Source: Archangium sp. (GTDB taxonomy: Bacteria; Myxococcota; Myxococcia; Myxococcales; Myxococcaceae). Taken from it: 39,062 bases of DNA. A model generated the notes under the pieces. That model was not told the origin of the DNA and ran no database searches. It saw only the letters and a program-made list of their open reading frames with translations. Made by a program: the position numbers and the translations under genes. Of the stretch, positions 23,756-31,598 are shown one piece after another. The stretch lies in NCBI GenBank assembly GCA_030695565.1, contig JAUYRZ010000059.1, positions 1 to 39,062 on the forward strand, in the 5' to 3' direction. How positions within the stretch are numbered: position 1 is the first letter of the stretch; each line of letters begins with the position of its first letter.

Positions 23756-24919
23756 TCACCTGATCAAATGGGGGAAAGCGCCGAGGAAAGCCGCCCCGCG
23801 CGCGACCGCCGTCTGGGGGTCGTTCTCGATGTCGAGGGGGAGCTGGAAGGCCTCAGACACCGCCTCCCGCACCTGTGGGATGAAGGTGGTGCCGCCAATC
23901 AAGCTCACCGTCGAGAGTGATTTCGGGTCGATACCGCTGCCCTTGATGGTCTCCCGGGTCACCTCGATGGCCCGGGTGACCAGCTCATCCCACACCGGCG
24001 CCATCACCTGGCGGGTGACGGGGAGCTCGATGTCCCACCTGCGCCCCTTGGCACCCAGTGCTTCGGGAATCAGGTAGCGCGCCGAAGGAGACGAAGAGAG
24101 CGCGCGTTTCACCCGCTCGCAGGTGCGCTGGATGGTGTCGGCCAGCAGCACGTCGCGGGTCACGTCGAGCTGGTGGCTGCCCCACACCGCGCTGGCGACG
24201 TAGCGGGAGAACTGCGTGTCGAAGTCGTCACCGCCCAGGCTGTCATCGCCGCCGGTGCTCAGCACCTTCACCATGCCCTGCGCGTGCTGCACCACGGTGA
24301 TGTCGAGCGTGCCGCCGCCGAAGTCGAAGATGAGCCGCGGCGCGCCGGAGTCGCCTGCGCCTGCGATGCCTCGCGCCAGGGCACCCGCCACGGGCTCTGC
24401 CACCACGCGCAACACCTCGAGCCCGGCCATGCGGCCGATGCGCACCATGTCTTCACGCACGTTCCTGGGCGTGAGCACCGGCACCGTGACGATCGCCTTG
24501 GTGAAGGTCTTTCCGAACCGTGCCTGCGCCCGTTCACGGAGGTTGCGCAGCACGATGGCGGCGATCTCGCTGGCCGCGAACTCCCCGCTGCGCACGCGCA
24601 CCTTCACTTCTTCAGCAGGCCGGCCCACCAGCTTGCAGACACTGGCCGCCTGGAGCCTGCGCGCCTGGGGCGAATCGATGCTGCGGCCGATCACCCGCTT
24701 GATGCCGCTGACGGTGTTCTCGGGGTCACTCAGGCGCAGCTTGTCGGCTTCGATGCCCACGATGGGCGCGCCCGTCTTGGGGAAGTGCACCACGCTGGGA
24801 ATGCAGGCTTCGCCGCGTTCATCGACTGCGTAATGAAATTTGCCGTTCACCACGAGGGCGGCGGTGGAAAACGTGGTGCCGAGGTCGAGGCCCAGCACCG
24901 GCTCGGTCGAGTCGGTCAC
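23756..24919 (-). CDS. Hsp70-family protein consisting of the nucleotide-binding domain only
   Basis: The 387-residue protein has all the actin-fold motifs of the Hsp70 ATPase domain: phosphate 1 LGLDLGTTFS (about 9-18), AVDERGEACIPSVVHF, connect 1 AIVTVPVLTPRNVREDMVRIGRMAGLEVLRVVAEPVAGALA, phosphate 2 LIFDFGGGTLDITVV, GGDDSLGGDDFD, and the adenosine motif VSLIGGTTFIPQVREAV. It ends at GAAFLGAFPHLIR, where DnaK would go on through the linker into the substrate-binding domain. That domain is absent, and a normal stop follows. It may act as an ATP-driven switch with another protein. The TPR gene 34 bases downstream is the obvious candidate partner. About 95 bases separate it from hmgA upstream. 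Confidence 0.9.
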   Translation of the reverse strand: MTDSTEPVLGLDLGTTFSTAALVVNGKFHYAVDERGEACIPSVVHFPKTGAPIVGIEADKLRLSDPENTVSGIKRVIGRSIDSPQARRLQAASVCKLVGRPAEEVKVRVRSGEFAASEIAAIVLRNLRERAQARFGKTFTKAIVTVPVLTPRNVREDMVRIGRMAGLEVLRVVAEPVAGALARGIAGAGDSGAPRLIFDFGGGTLDITVVQHAQGMVKVLSTGGDDSLGGDDFDTQFSRYVASAVWGSHQLDVTRDVLLADTIQRTCERVKRALSSSPSARYLIPEALGAKGRRWDIELPVTRQVMAPVWDELVTRAIEVTRETIKGSGIDPKSLSTVSLIGGTTFIPQVREAVSEAFQLPLDIENDPQTAVARGAAFLGAFPHLIR

Positions 24920-25015
24920 GGATCAATGGGTAGTGACCGGCAGGGGGGCCGCGCCGCGCAATGTTTTTGACGCGGGTCGGGTGTCACCCAGCGAGTCACT
25001 CCGGTTCCACCGAGC

Positions 25016-26176
25016 TCAGGGAATGAAGCTCATCTGGTAGGTGTGATCTTCCAGCGCGGCCGCGTGGACCGTGGGCACCAGCGGCAGGAAACAGTCGAGC
25101 ATCACCGCCAGCTCGTTCGTCTCCTTGTGCCCGATGCTGCCCTCGTAGCTGCCCGGGTGCGGCCCGTGCGGAATGCCCGCGGGGTGGAAGCTCATGGAGC
25201 CGGGGCTGACGCCCTTGCGCGAGGTGAAGTTGCCCTTGCAGTAGAAAATGAACTCGTCGACGTCGACCGACGAGTGCGGGTACGGGCAGGGGATCGCCTC
25301 GGGGTGAAAGTCGGTGGGGCGCGGCACGAAGCTGCACACCAGCGCACCCCGCGCGGCGAAGGTGCCGTGCCAGGTCGGCGGCAGGTGCGTGAGGCCCACG
25401 CGCGGCTGGAAGTTCAAGATGGGGAACGCCCACGGGTAGATGGTGCCGTCCCAACCGACCACGTCGAGAGGCTGATCCTTCGTGGTGAAGCCGTGGAACA
25501 CGTCGCCGCGCTTGACCACCGTCTCGCGAATGCCTTCGTCGCGCGGATCCATGAACGTGGGCGGGCGGAAGTCGCGGTGCGTGTAGGGCGCGTCCATGCG
25601 CAGCTGGCCCACGTTGTTGCGCCACTGCCGGGGAATGTGAGCGCCCCCGCGGCACTCGATCCACAACCACCACTGCGGCACGCCGGGGCGGGGGATGAAG
25701 CGGTGCAGGATGCCGCGGGGCACGTAGACGTAGTCGCCTTCGTTGAACTCCACGTCGCCCAGCAGCGAGCGCAAGGTGCCCCCGCCCTGGTGGATGTAGA
25801 AGAGGTCGTCGCCGTCGCCGTTGCTGAAGTACGCGCTGTCTTCGATGGTGGGCTTCACGATGCCCAGCGTGACGTCGGCGTTGAAGAGAATGGGGATGCG
25901 CGCATCGAGCGGGCTCTTCGGCGACGCGTCGAGCATCTGCGACTGGTAGTGGCGCTTGCGCAGGTCGCGCGGGGGCGCCGCTTCACGAGGCAACCAGCCG
26001 TGCGTGGTGGGGGCTCCGATTTGCCGGTGCGGCGGCTCGCGGTGGTACGTGATGGTGTACGGAGCGTCGAAGCCCTCCTGCGTGATGCAGTGTTCGTAGT
26101 GGAGGTGGCCCGTGCCGTCGCGCAGCTGCAGGTGATGCTTCTTCGGGACGATGCCGTTCACGAGGCGCTCGATCAT
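25016..26176 (-). CDS. hmgA: Homogentisate 1,2-dioxygenase
   Basis: The 386-residue product matches the short bacterial form of homogentisate dioxygenase, a double cupin that opens the ring of homogentisate to 4-maleylacetoacetate using Fe(II) and O2. Supporting features are YFSNGDGDDLFYIHQGGGTLRSLLGDVEFNEGDYVYVPRGILHRF (first cupin), WWLWIECRGG, and the second cupin with FSFHPAGIPHGP, where His 337 is the likely iron ligand. It lacks a signal peptide. It is transcribed divergently from the sulfate transporter operon. The other tyrosine-pathway genes in this window (hpd and maiA) are about 9-11 kb away on the same strand, so it is not in one operon with them. The start at 26176 gives a complete N-terminus. 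Confidence 0.92.
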   Translation of the reverse strand: MIERLVNGIVPKKHHLQLRDGTGHLHYEHCITQEGFDAPYTITYHREPPHRQIGAPTTHGWLPREAAPPRDLRKRHYQSQMLDASPKSPLDARIPILFNADVTLGIVKPTIEDSAYFSNGDGDDLFYIHQGGGTLRSLLGDVEFNEGDYVYVPRGILHRFIPRPGVPQWWLWIECRGGAHIPRQWRNNVGQLRMDAPYTHRDFRPPTFMDPRDEGIRETVVKRGDVFHGFTTKDQPLDVVGWDGTIYPWAFPILNFQPRVGLTHLPPTWHGTFAARGALVCSFVPRPTDFHPEAIPCPYPHSSVDVDEFIFYCKGNFTSRKGVSPGSMSFHPAGIPHGPHPGSYEGSIGHKETNELAVMLDCFLPLVPTVHAAALEDHTYQMSFIP

Positions 26177-26240
26177 GGCCGCGCAATACCACGCGCTCGG
26201 CTCTTTCAGACCACCCGGGAATGGGCAGCCGCGCAGGGGC

Positions 26241-26268
26241 TTGCAACGGATGAATGTCCGTTATATCA
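26241..26268 (+). promoter_or_regulatory. Putative promoter and operator of the sulfate transporter operon
   Basis: TTGCAA (26241-26246) and TATATC (26263-26268), 16 bases apart, resemble -35 and -10 boxes. A perfect inverted repeat AACGGA-N6-TCCGTT (26245-26262) fills the spacer, the classic place for an operator. A start around 26275 would place the leader ORF at or very near the 5' end of the mRNA. TTGCAA is its own reverse complement, so it could also serve the divergent hmgA gene. Confidence 0.45.
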
Positions 26269-26269
26269 G

Positions 26270-26320
26270 ATGAGCCCCATGGGCTCCCCGCGCTGCCGCT
26301 GTCGTCGCCGTCCTGCCTGA
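26270..26320 (+). CDS. Putative Cys/Arg-rich leader peptide of the sulfate transporter operon
   Basis: A 16-codon ORF encodes MSPMGSPRCRCRRRPA and stops at TGA. The run Arg-Cys-Arg-Cys-Arg-Arg-Arg puts a TGC and a TGT codon two codons apart. No Shine-Dalgarno sequence precedes either ATG (26270 or 26279), but both lie close to the predicted transcription start, so leaderless translation is possible. Short Cys-rich or Cys-Arg ORFs in front of sulfur-assimilation genes are known in Actinobacteria and act as cysteine-responsive attenuators. Here the gene set downstream (sulfate/thiosulfate import) fits that logic. The coding claim rests on position and composition only. Confidence 0.45.
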   Translation: MSPMGSPRCRCRRRPA

Positions 26321-26326
26321 CCGGGC

Positions 26327-26361
26327 GCGAGACTTCCTCTCGCTCGTCTCGACGGTGCGAG
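26327..26361 (+). promoter_or_regulatory. Mutually exclusive stems downstream of the leader ORF
   Basis: GCGAGA (26327-26332) can pair with TCTCGC (26338-26343) around a five-base loop. Alternatively CTCGC (26339-26343) can pair with GCGAG (26357-26361), and GAGAC (26329-26333) with GTCTC (26346-26350). The pairings exclude each other, as in attenuators where ribosome position decides the fold. The region starts seven bases after the leader stop codon. Short GC-rich stems arise by chance, so confidence is modest. Confidence 0.35.
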
Positions 26362-26433
26362 TCCTCCCATGAAAGCCCTGCTGTCCCTGGTGTCGTCGAT
26401 GTCTGCGGTCGCTGCTGAAGACGCGGGCGCCGT

Positions 26434-26462
26434 GTCCGCTATAGCGGATTCGGCGGTTCCGC
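26434..26462 (+). promoter_or_regulatory. Perfect palindrome plus a competing third arm before the sulfate-binding-protein gene
   Basis: TCCGCTATAGCGGA (26434-26447) is a perfect 14-bp palindrome. A second TCCGCT at 26457-26462 could pair with the middle AGCGGA instead of the first arm. It lies about 30 bases before the ATG of the substrate-binding protein. A related word, TCCGTTATATCAGA, occurs at 26257-26270 over the predicted -10 box (11 of 14 positions the same), so a protein-binding site is an alternative to an RNA switch. Confidence 0.4.
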
Positions 26463-26490
26463 TGCCGTCCCTCCCGAAAGAGAGCTGACC

Positions 26491-27477
26491 ATGCGAGCCC
26501 TCGCCTTGTTGCCCCTGTTGCTCCTCGCCGCCTGCAGCAAGGAGAGCACCGTCACGCTGCTCAACGCCTCGTACGACCCCACGCGCGAGCTCTACGAAGA
26601 GGTGAACCGCGCGTTCGCGAAACGCTGGCTGGAGAAGACCGGGCAGACGGTGGTGATCAACCAGTCGCACGGCGGCTCGGGCAAGCAGGCGCGCGCGGTG
26701 ATCGACGGGCTGGAGGCCGACCTGGTGACGCTCGCCCTCGGGTGGGACATCGACGCGGTGGCCAGCAAGGGGAAGTTGTTGCCGGAAAACTGGGCGACGC
26801 GCCTGCCGCGCAACAGCGCTCCGTTCGCTTCGACCATCGTCTTCGTGGTGCGCAAGGGAAACCCCAGGGGCATCCATGACTGGGAAGACCTGGCCAAACC
26901 CGGCGTGCAGGTGATCACCCCGAACCCCAAAACCTCGGGTGGCGCGCGGTGGAACTATCTCGCAGCGTACGGGGCCGCGCAGCGCAAGCCGGGTGGTGAT
27001 GACGCACAGGCGAAGCAGCTGATGGCGGGGCTCTTCGCGAACGTGCCAGTGCTCGATGCCGGTGCACGTGGGTCCACCACCACCTTCGCCGAGCGAGGCC
27101 TGGGTGACGTGTTGATCGCCTGGGAGAACGAGGCGCTGCTGCTGCTCAACGGTGCCTCGAAGGACACGTTCGAGGTGGTGGTGCCCTCACTGAGCATCCT
27201 CGCGGAGACGCCGGTCGCCCTGGTCGACCAGGTGGTCGATCGCCGTGGCACGCGCACCGTGGCGGAGGCGTACCTGAAGTTCCTCTACTCCGACGAAGGC
27301 CAGGCGCTGGCCAGCAAACACGGCTTCAGGCCCACCGGGGTCGCCACGCTCGAGCCGAAGTTCGCGAAGGTCTCCACCTTCACCATCGCAGAAGGGTTCG
27401 GCGGCTGGGCCACCGCGCAGCGCGTTCACTTCGACGACCGAGGCCTGTTCGACCAGCTGTACGCGGTGAAGAAATGA
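26491..27477 (+). CDS. sbp: Sulfate/thiosulfate ABC transporter substrate-binding lipoprotein
   Basis: The 328-residue protein has a lipobox (LLLAAC, Cys 15) and the Sbp/CysP signature set: [20 protein letters not shown] near the mature N-terminus, then [70 protein letters not shown], and WENEALLLL. It captures sulfate or thiosulfate outside the inner membrane for the CysTWA complex. Family members in enterobacteria are soluble periplasmic proteins; here it is lipid-anchored. The start ATG has GAGAG about eight bases upstream. The cysT start overlaps its stop by four bases. Upstream lies a long leader region with a possible Cys-rich ORF. Whether sulfate or thiosulfate is preferred cannot be read from the sequence. 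Confidence 0.95.
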   Translation: MRALALLPLLLLAACSKESTVTLLNASYDPTRELYEEVNRAFAKRWLEKTGQTVVINQSHGGSGKQARAVIDGLEADLVTLALGWDIDAVASKGKLLPENWATRLPRNSAPFASTIVFVVRKGNPRGIHDWEDLAKPGVQVITPNPKTSGGARWNYLAAYGAAQRKPGGDDAQAKQLMAGLFANVPVLDAGARGSTTTFAERGLGDVLIAWENEALLLLNGASKDTFEVVVPSLSILAETPVALVDQVVDRRGTRTVAEAYLKFLYSDEGQALASKHGFRPTGVATLEPKFAKVSTFTIAEGFGGWATAQRVHFDDRGLFDQLYAVKK

Positions 27478-28289
27478 AGAAGAGCGTGCTGCCTGGCTTC
27501 GGTCTTTCACTCGGAGTCACCGGGCTCGCGCTCACGCTCGTGGTGTTGTTGCCCTTGTCGGGGCTGCTGCTGGAGACCTTCACGCTCACCTGGCCTGGCT
27601 TCTGGTCGGCGGTGAGTGAGCCCCGCGCGGTCGCCTCGTACCGGTTGAGCTTCGGAGCGGCCTTCGCCTCGGCGGTGATCAACGGCTTCTTCGGTTTGCT
27701 GCTCGCGTGGGTGTTGGTGCGGTATCGCTTTCCCGGCCGGGCGATCGTCGATGCGCTGGTCGATCTGCCGTTCGCCTTACCGACCGCGGTGGCGGGCCTG
27801 ACGCTCACCGCGCTCTACGCGAAGAACGGTTTGCTCGGGCAGCACCTCGAGCCGCTGGGCATCTTCGTGGCGTTCACGCCGGTCGGCGTGGTGATCGCGT
27901 TGACCTTCGTGGGGCTGCCTTTCGTGGTGCGCACCGTGCAGCCGGTGCTCGAGTCACTCGATCCTTCATTGGAAGAGGCGGCCGCGGTGTTGGGCGCCAG
28001 CCGGTGGCAGACCTTTCGACGTGTGATCTTTCCCTCCCTCTTTCCAGCGCTGCTCACCGGTATCACCTTGAGCTTCGCGCGCGCCGTGGGTGAGTACGGC
28101 TCGATCGTCTTCATCTCGGGGAACATGCCCATGCGCACGGAGATCACCCCGTTGCTGATCGTCACGCGTCTGGAGCAGTACGACTACGCGGGAGCGACCG
28201 CGCTGGCCATCGTGATGCTCGCCGTCTCATTCGCGCTGCTGTTCACCATCAACGTGCTGCAGCGCTGGAGTCAGCCCCGCCATGCGTAG
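27474..28289 (+). CDS. cysT: Sulfate/thiosulfate ABC transporter permease CysT
   Basis: A 271-residue permease with six predicted membrane helices (first [20 protein letters not shown]). The binding-protein-dependent transport signature is [30 protein letters not shown] (EAA loop with a conserved G). Typical CysT motifs are [27 protein letters not shown] and [28 protein letters not shown]. It forms the membrane channel with CysW. The gene starts within the sbp stop (ATGA) and overlaps the start of cysW by eight bases, so all four genes are tightly coupled. Confidence 0.95.
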   Translation: MKKSVLPGFGLSLGVTGLALTLVVLLPLSGLLLETFTLTWPGFWSAVSEPRAVASYRLSFGAAFASAVINGFFGLLLAWVLVRYRFPGRAIVDALVDLPFALPTAVAGLTLTALYAKNGLLGQHLEPLGIFVAFTPVGVVIALTFVGLPFVVRTVQPVLESLDPSLEEAAAVLGASRWQTFRRVIFPSLFPALLTGITLSFARAVGEYGSIVFISGNMPMRTEITPLLIVTRLEQYDYAGATALAIVMLAVSFALLFTINVLQRWSQPRHA

Positions 28290-29157
28290 CCCTCTGTCTT
28301 TGGAAGTGCCGCTGCAGTCCAGACACCTCTCTGCGCTCGTGCGTCATCGCCTCGCCTTCGATGAATCCGTGTGGGTGCGCCGCGCGCTCATCGGCCTCGC
28401 GCTCTCGTTCGTGGGGTTGTTCCTGGTGCTCCCGCTGGTGACGGTGTTCGCGCGCGCATTGGGTGAGGGGCCGGCGCGCTACTTCCACGCACTCACCAGC
28501 CGCGAGGCGCTCGCGGCGATCCGTTTGACGTTGTTCACCGCGGCCATCGTGGTGCCGGTCAACCTGGTGGTCGGCGTGGCAGCGGCGTGGTTGATCGCGA
28601 AGTTCCGCTTTCCGGGGCGCAGCTTGTTGCTCACCCTGGTCGACCTGCCGTTCTCGGTCTCACCGGTGATCGCAGGGCTGGCGTTCGTGTTGTTGCTCGG
28701 CCGCAGCGGCCTGCTCGGGCCCTGGCTGCAGTCGATCGACGTGCAGGTGATCTTCTCGACGCCGGGCATCGTCTTGGCGACGTTGTTCGTCACCTTTCCG
28801 TTCGTGGCGCGTGAGGTGCTCCCGCTGATGCAGTCGCAGGGCAACGATCAAGAAGAAGCGGCGCTCACGCTCGGCGCCAGCGGCTTTCAGACGTTCTTCC
28901 GGGTCACCTTGCCGCGGGTGAAGTGGGCGCTGCTCTCCGGCGTGGTGCTCTGCAACGCGCGCGCGATGGGCGAGTTCGGCGCGGTCTCAGTGGTGTCCGG
29001 CCACATTCGCGGGGTGACCAACACCGTGCCGCTGCACGTGGAGATTCTCTACAACGAGTACGACTCCACGGGCGCGTTCGCGGTCGCCTCGCTGCTCACC
29101 CTGCTGGCGGTGGTGACGTTGCTGGTGAAGAAGTTCGTCGAGTGGAGAACCGAATGA
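28282..29157 (+). CDS. cysW: Sulfate/thiosulfate ABC transporter permease CysW
   Basis: A 291-residue permease with a longer cytoplasmic N-terminus than CysT and six predicted membrane helices. Characteristic features are VDLPFSVSPVIAGLAFVLLLGRSGLLGPWL, the EAA loop EEAALTLGASGFQTFFRVTLPRVKWALLSG, and ARAMGEFGAVSVVSGHIRGVTNTVPLHVEILYNEYDSTGAFAVASLL, which matches CysW rather than CysT. It pairs with CysT in the transporter. The start ATG lies within the last codons of cysT, and the stop overlaps the cysA start (ATGA). Confidence 0.95.
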   Translation: MRSPLSLEVPLQSRHLSALVRHRLAFDESVWVRRALIGLALSFVGLFLVLPLVTVFARALGEGPARYFHALTSREALAAIRLTLFTAAIVVPVNLVVGVAAAWLIAKFRFPGRSLLLTLVDLPFSVSPVIAGLAFVLLLGRSGLLGPWLQSIDVQVIFSTPGIVLATLFVTFPFVAREVLPLMQSQGNDQEEAALTLGASGFQTFFRVTLPRVKWALLSGVVLCNARAMGEFGAVSVVSGHIRGVTNTVPLHVEILYNEYDSTGAFAVASLLTLLAVVTLLVKKFVEWRTE

Positions 29158-30116
29158 GCGTCGAGGTGCAGAACCTCACCCGGCGTTTCACCAGCGGTGG
29201 CACGCCTGCGGTGCGAGGCGTCTCATTCGTGGCGCCGGGCGGGGCGATCACCTCGTTGCTCGGGCCGTCGGGCGCGGGCAAGTCGACGCTGCTGCGCACC
29301 ATCGCGGGGCTCGAGTCTCCCGATGAAGGGCGCGTGCTCATCGAAGGCAAAGACTGCTCCAACATCCGCATTCAGGAGCGCGGGGTCGGGCTGGTGTTTC
29401 AGGGCTACGCGTTGTTCGAGCACATGACCGTGCGGGAGAACCTGGCGTTCGGGCTCGACGTGCGGGGGCACCCCAAAGCGCAGACGAAGGCGCGGGTCGA
29501 TGAGCTGCTCGAGCTGATTCAGCTGCGCGAGCTCGGCGCGCGCAAGCCCAGTCAGCTCTCCGGTGGCCAGCGGCAGCGGGTGGCCTTCGCGCGTGCATTG
29601 GCGCCGCGGCCGAGGGTGTTGCTGCTCGATGAGCCGTTCGGTGCGCTAGATACGCAGGTGCGCATGGAGCTGCGCGAGTGGCTGGTGCGCTTGCACGAGA
29701 AGACGCAGCTCACCACCGTGCTGGTGACGCACGATCAAGAGGAGGCCTTCGAGGTCAGCGATCACGTGGTGGTGTTGTTCGGTGGCCAGGTCGCGCAGGT
29801 CGGCACGCCCGACGAGACCTACGATCGGCCGGTGAACCGGCAGGTGGCTGAGTTCATCGGTGGCGCGAACGTGCTCGCCTCGGGAACGGTGGTGCGACCG
29901 CACGACGTACAGCTCAAGAAGAGCAGCGAGTCCCCATCGAAGATCACCGCGCTCCGTCGAGTGGGTGGCTATGTGAAGCTGACGGTGCAGCTGGCTTCAG
30001 GTGAACGAATCAACGCCGAGATGTCCCAGACCGAAGCCATCGCTCAGGCCCTGTCCGAGGGAGATCGCGTCGAAGTTCTCTTTCCCGCTCCCTCAGCGAA
30101 CGAATTCATCACCTGA
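29154..30116 (+). CDS. cysA: Sulfate/thiosulfate ABC transporter ATPase CysA
   Basis: The 320-residue ATPase has Walker A GPSGAGKS (37-44), Q-loop VFQGYALFEHMTVREN, signature LSGGQ (135-139), Walker B VLLLDE (155-160) with D-loop GALD, and the switch His in VLVTHDQEEAFEVSDHVVVLFGGQVAQVGTP. A short TOBE-like C-terminal region follows (ITALRRVGGYVKLTVQLASGERINAEMS). It is shorter than the roughly 350-residue CysA of many bacteria because the C-terminal regulatory part is reduced. It powers sulfate import by CysTW. Its last eight bases overlap the end of the convergent oxidoreductase gene. Confidence 0.95.
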   Translation: MSVEVQNLTRRFTSGGTPAVRGVSFVAPGGAITSLLGPSGAGKSTLLRTIAGLESPDEGRVLIEGKDCSNIRIQERGVGLVFQGYALFEHMTVRENLAFGLDVRGHPKAQTKARVDELLELIQLRELGARKPSQLSGGQRQRVAFARALAPRPRVLLLDEPFGALDTQVRMELREWLVRLHEKTQLTTVLVTHDQEEAFEVSDHVVVLFGGQVAQVGTPDETYDRPVNRQVAEFIGGANVLASGTVVRPHDVQLKKSSESPSKITALRRVGGYVKLTVQLASGERINAEMSQTEAIAQALSEGDRVEVLFPAPSANEFIT

Positions 30117-31089
30117 CGTTGACCACGACCTTGCCGAACGCCTCACGGCTGGTGAGCGCATCCATCGCATCGGCAAGCTGCTCGAAGGCAAAGCGCCGCT
30201 CGTAGACGACCGGATCGATCTTCCCCGAGGTGAACATCGCCGACAGCTCGCGATGCGCCGCCTCGACCTTCTCGGGAGCGAACATCTTGTACGCGCCCCA
30301 CTGAAGACCGACGACCGCCGCGGTCTTGAGCAGCAGCCGGTTCACCGACACGGTGGGAATCACCCCCGACGCGAACCCGATCACCAACAGCCGCCCCTCG
30401 AACGCGATCACCTTGGTCGACTTCTCGAACGTCTCGCCACCCACCGGGTCGTAGATCACATCCGCGCCGCGGCCGTCGGTGAGCTTCTTCACCTCTGCCA
30501 CGAAGTCTTGCGTGCGCGTGTCGATCACGAAGTCGGCTCCGCACGCCTTCGCGACCTCGCACTTCTTCGCGCCGCCTGCGGTGGCGATCACCCGCGCACC
30601 GAGCGCCTTTCCCAGCTGCACCGCCGACGTGCCCACGCCACCCGCCGCGCCGTGCACCAGCAGCCACTCCCCGGGCCGCAGCGCCGCGCGATGCACCAGC
30701 GCGAAGTACGACGTCTGGTACGTGACGTGAAAACCCGCCGCCTGCTCGTCGCTCATGCCCTCGGGCACCTCGAGCAAGAACGCATCAGGCGCCACGAACG
30801 CTTCCGCGAAGCTGCCGTGAATCTGGCTGACCAGCACGCGCTGGCCCTGGCGGAACCGGCTGCCGGGGCCGGCTTCTTCGACCACGCCCATGGCCTCCAT
30901 GCCGGGCGTCGCGGGCAGGTCGGGCTTCATCTGGTACTTGCCTTCGACCAGCAGCATGTCGGGGAAGTTGAGGGCCAGTGCACGCGCGCGCACCAGGCAC
31001 TCCTGCTCGCCGGGTTTGGGCGTCGCGACTTCACGCAGCTTCAAGACGTCGCGCGGCGCACCGAAGGTGTCGAATTGCCAGGCTCTCAT
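30109..31089 (-). CDS. NADPH:quinone oxidoreductase-like medium-chain dehydrogenase
   Basis: The 326-residue protein is of the zinc-free quinone-oxidoreductase branch of the MDR superfamily. The GroES-like N-terminal half contains ALALNFPDMLLVEGKYQMKPDLPATPGMEAMGVVEEAGPG, and the Rossmann half has the AAGGVGTSAVQLGKALGARVIATA nucleotide site (about residues 148-170) and GGETFEKSTKVIAFEGRLLVIGFASG. The Cys/His ligands for the catalytic zinc of alcohol dehydrogenases are missing. It is cytoplasmic and probably reduces quinones or enones with NADPH. The ATG at 31089 matches the family start (MRAWQF). It converges on cysA with an eight-base overlap and lies 44 bases after the end of the membrane protein gene on the same strand. 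Confidence 0.92.
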   Translation of the reverse strand: MRAWQFDTFGAPRDVLKLREVATPKPGEQECLVRARALALNFPDMLLVEGKYQMKPDLPATPGMEAMGVVEEAGPGSRFRQGQRVLVSQIHGSFAEAFVAPDAFLLEVPEGMSDEQAAGFHVTYQTSYFALVHRAALRPGEWLLVHGAAGGVGTSAVQLGKALGARVIATAGGAKKCEVAKACGADFVIDTRTQDFVAEVKKLTDGRGADVIYDPVGGETFEKSTKVIAFEGRLLVIGFASGVIPTVSVNRLLLKTAAVVGLQWGAYKMFAPEKVEAAHRELSAMFTSGKIDPVVYERRFAFEQLADAMDALTSREAFGKVVVNVR

Positions 31090-31132
31090 TTCCGCTTCTT
31101 CATCACAAAAACCGGCGTGGAGCGCTGGGGCA

Positions 31133-31549
31133 TCAAGGCAACCGACTGAACCTGCCACGCAACCCGTCTCTCTCCTCTCCCGCTCCCCCAGGGGCGCGGG
31201 TCGGGGAATTGAAGGATCGCGCCAGAAGCTGCCGCGCGGCCAGGGCCTCGAGCACGCCGATGACCACCGGCACGATCGACGACGCGTCATGCGCCATGGC
31301 GGCATCGAAGACCTGCAGCCCCACGTCGGCGATCAGCAGCCAGGCCAACGGCCGGTCGATGCGGCGGGCTGCCAGCACGGCCAGCGCGACCGCGAACATC
31401 AGGTTCCGGCTGACGAACACCAGGGCCAGAGACCTCGCCGGCTCAGCCGAACTGCCGGGCATGAGCTGCTCGGGCATGACGATGAACGCGACTGAAAACA
31501 CGAACGCGAGCAGCGAACGTGCGAAGGCGATGACGTGGGCGAAGCGCAT
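31133..31549 (-). CDS. Small four-helix membrane protein (DUF4267-like)
   Basis: A 138-residue protein with about four hydrophobic helices: FARSLLAFVFSVAFIVMPEQLM, ARSLALVFVSRNLMFAVALAVLA, RPLAWLLIADVGLQVFDAAMA and SIVPVVIGVLEALAARQLLA. The pattern resembles DUF4267 membrane proteins of unknown function. The last 25 residues (FNSPTRAPGGAGEERDGLRGRFSRLP) are polar and come from a degenerate REP-like element read on the minus strand, so the native protein may have ended after about residue 113. It is divergent from the AraC gene with only 49 bases between the start codons, which suggests that regulator controls it. Confidence 0.7.
   Translation of the reverse strand: MRFAHVIAFARSLLAFVFSVAFIVMPEQLMPGSSAEPARSLALVFVSRNLMFAVALAVLAARRIDRPLAWLLIADVGLQVFDAAMAHDASSIVPVVIGVLEALAARQLLARSFNSPTRAPGGAGEERDGLRGRFSRLP
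31165..31210. repeat. REP-like palindromic repeat, copy 3 (degenerate)
   Basis: The words CTCTCCCGCTCCCCCAGG and GCGCGGGTCGGGGA form an imperfect dyad that shares GCTCCC, GCGGGTCGGGGA and flanking CTCTCC words with copy 1. It encodes the C-terminal residues of the minus-strand membrane protein. Confidence 0.6.
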
Positions 31550-31598
31550 CAGCCTGTACTATCCACCCGCGTGGCGCGCGGGCTTGAAGGAACGCGAC

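Noticed and set aside
25043-26320. Long plus-strand frame opposite hmgA
   Set aside because: Arg/Val/Ala-rich shadow; hmgA on the minus strand is unambiguous.
26369-26488. 39-codon plus-strand ORF ([20 protein letters not shown]...) ending two bases before sbp
   Set aside because: No ribosome-binding site, contains the palindrome at 26434-26447, and no known leader-like codon bias. Not called as a gene, though it may be part of the leader.
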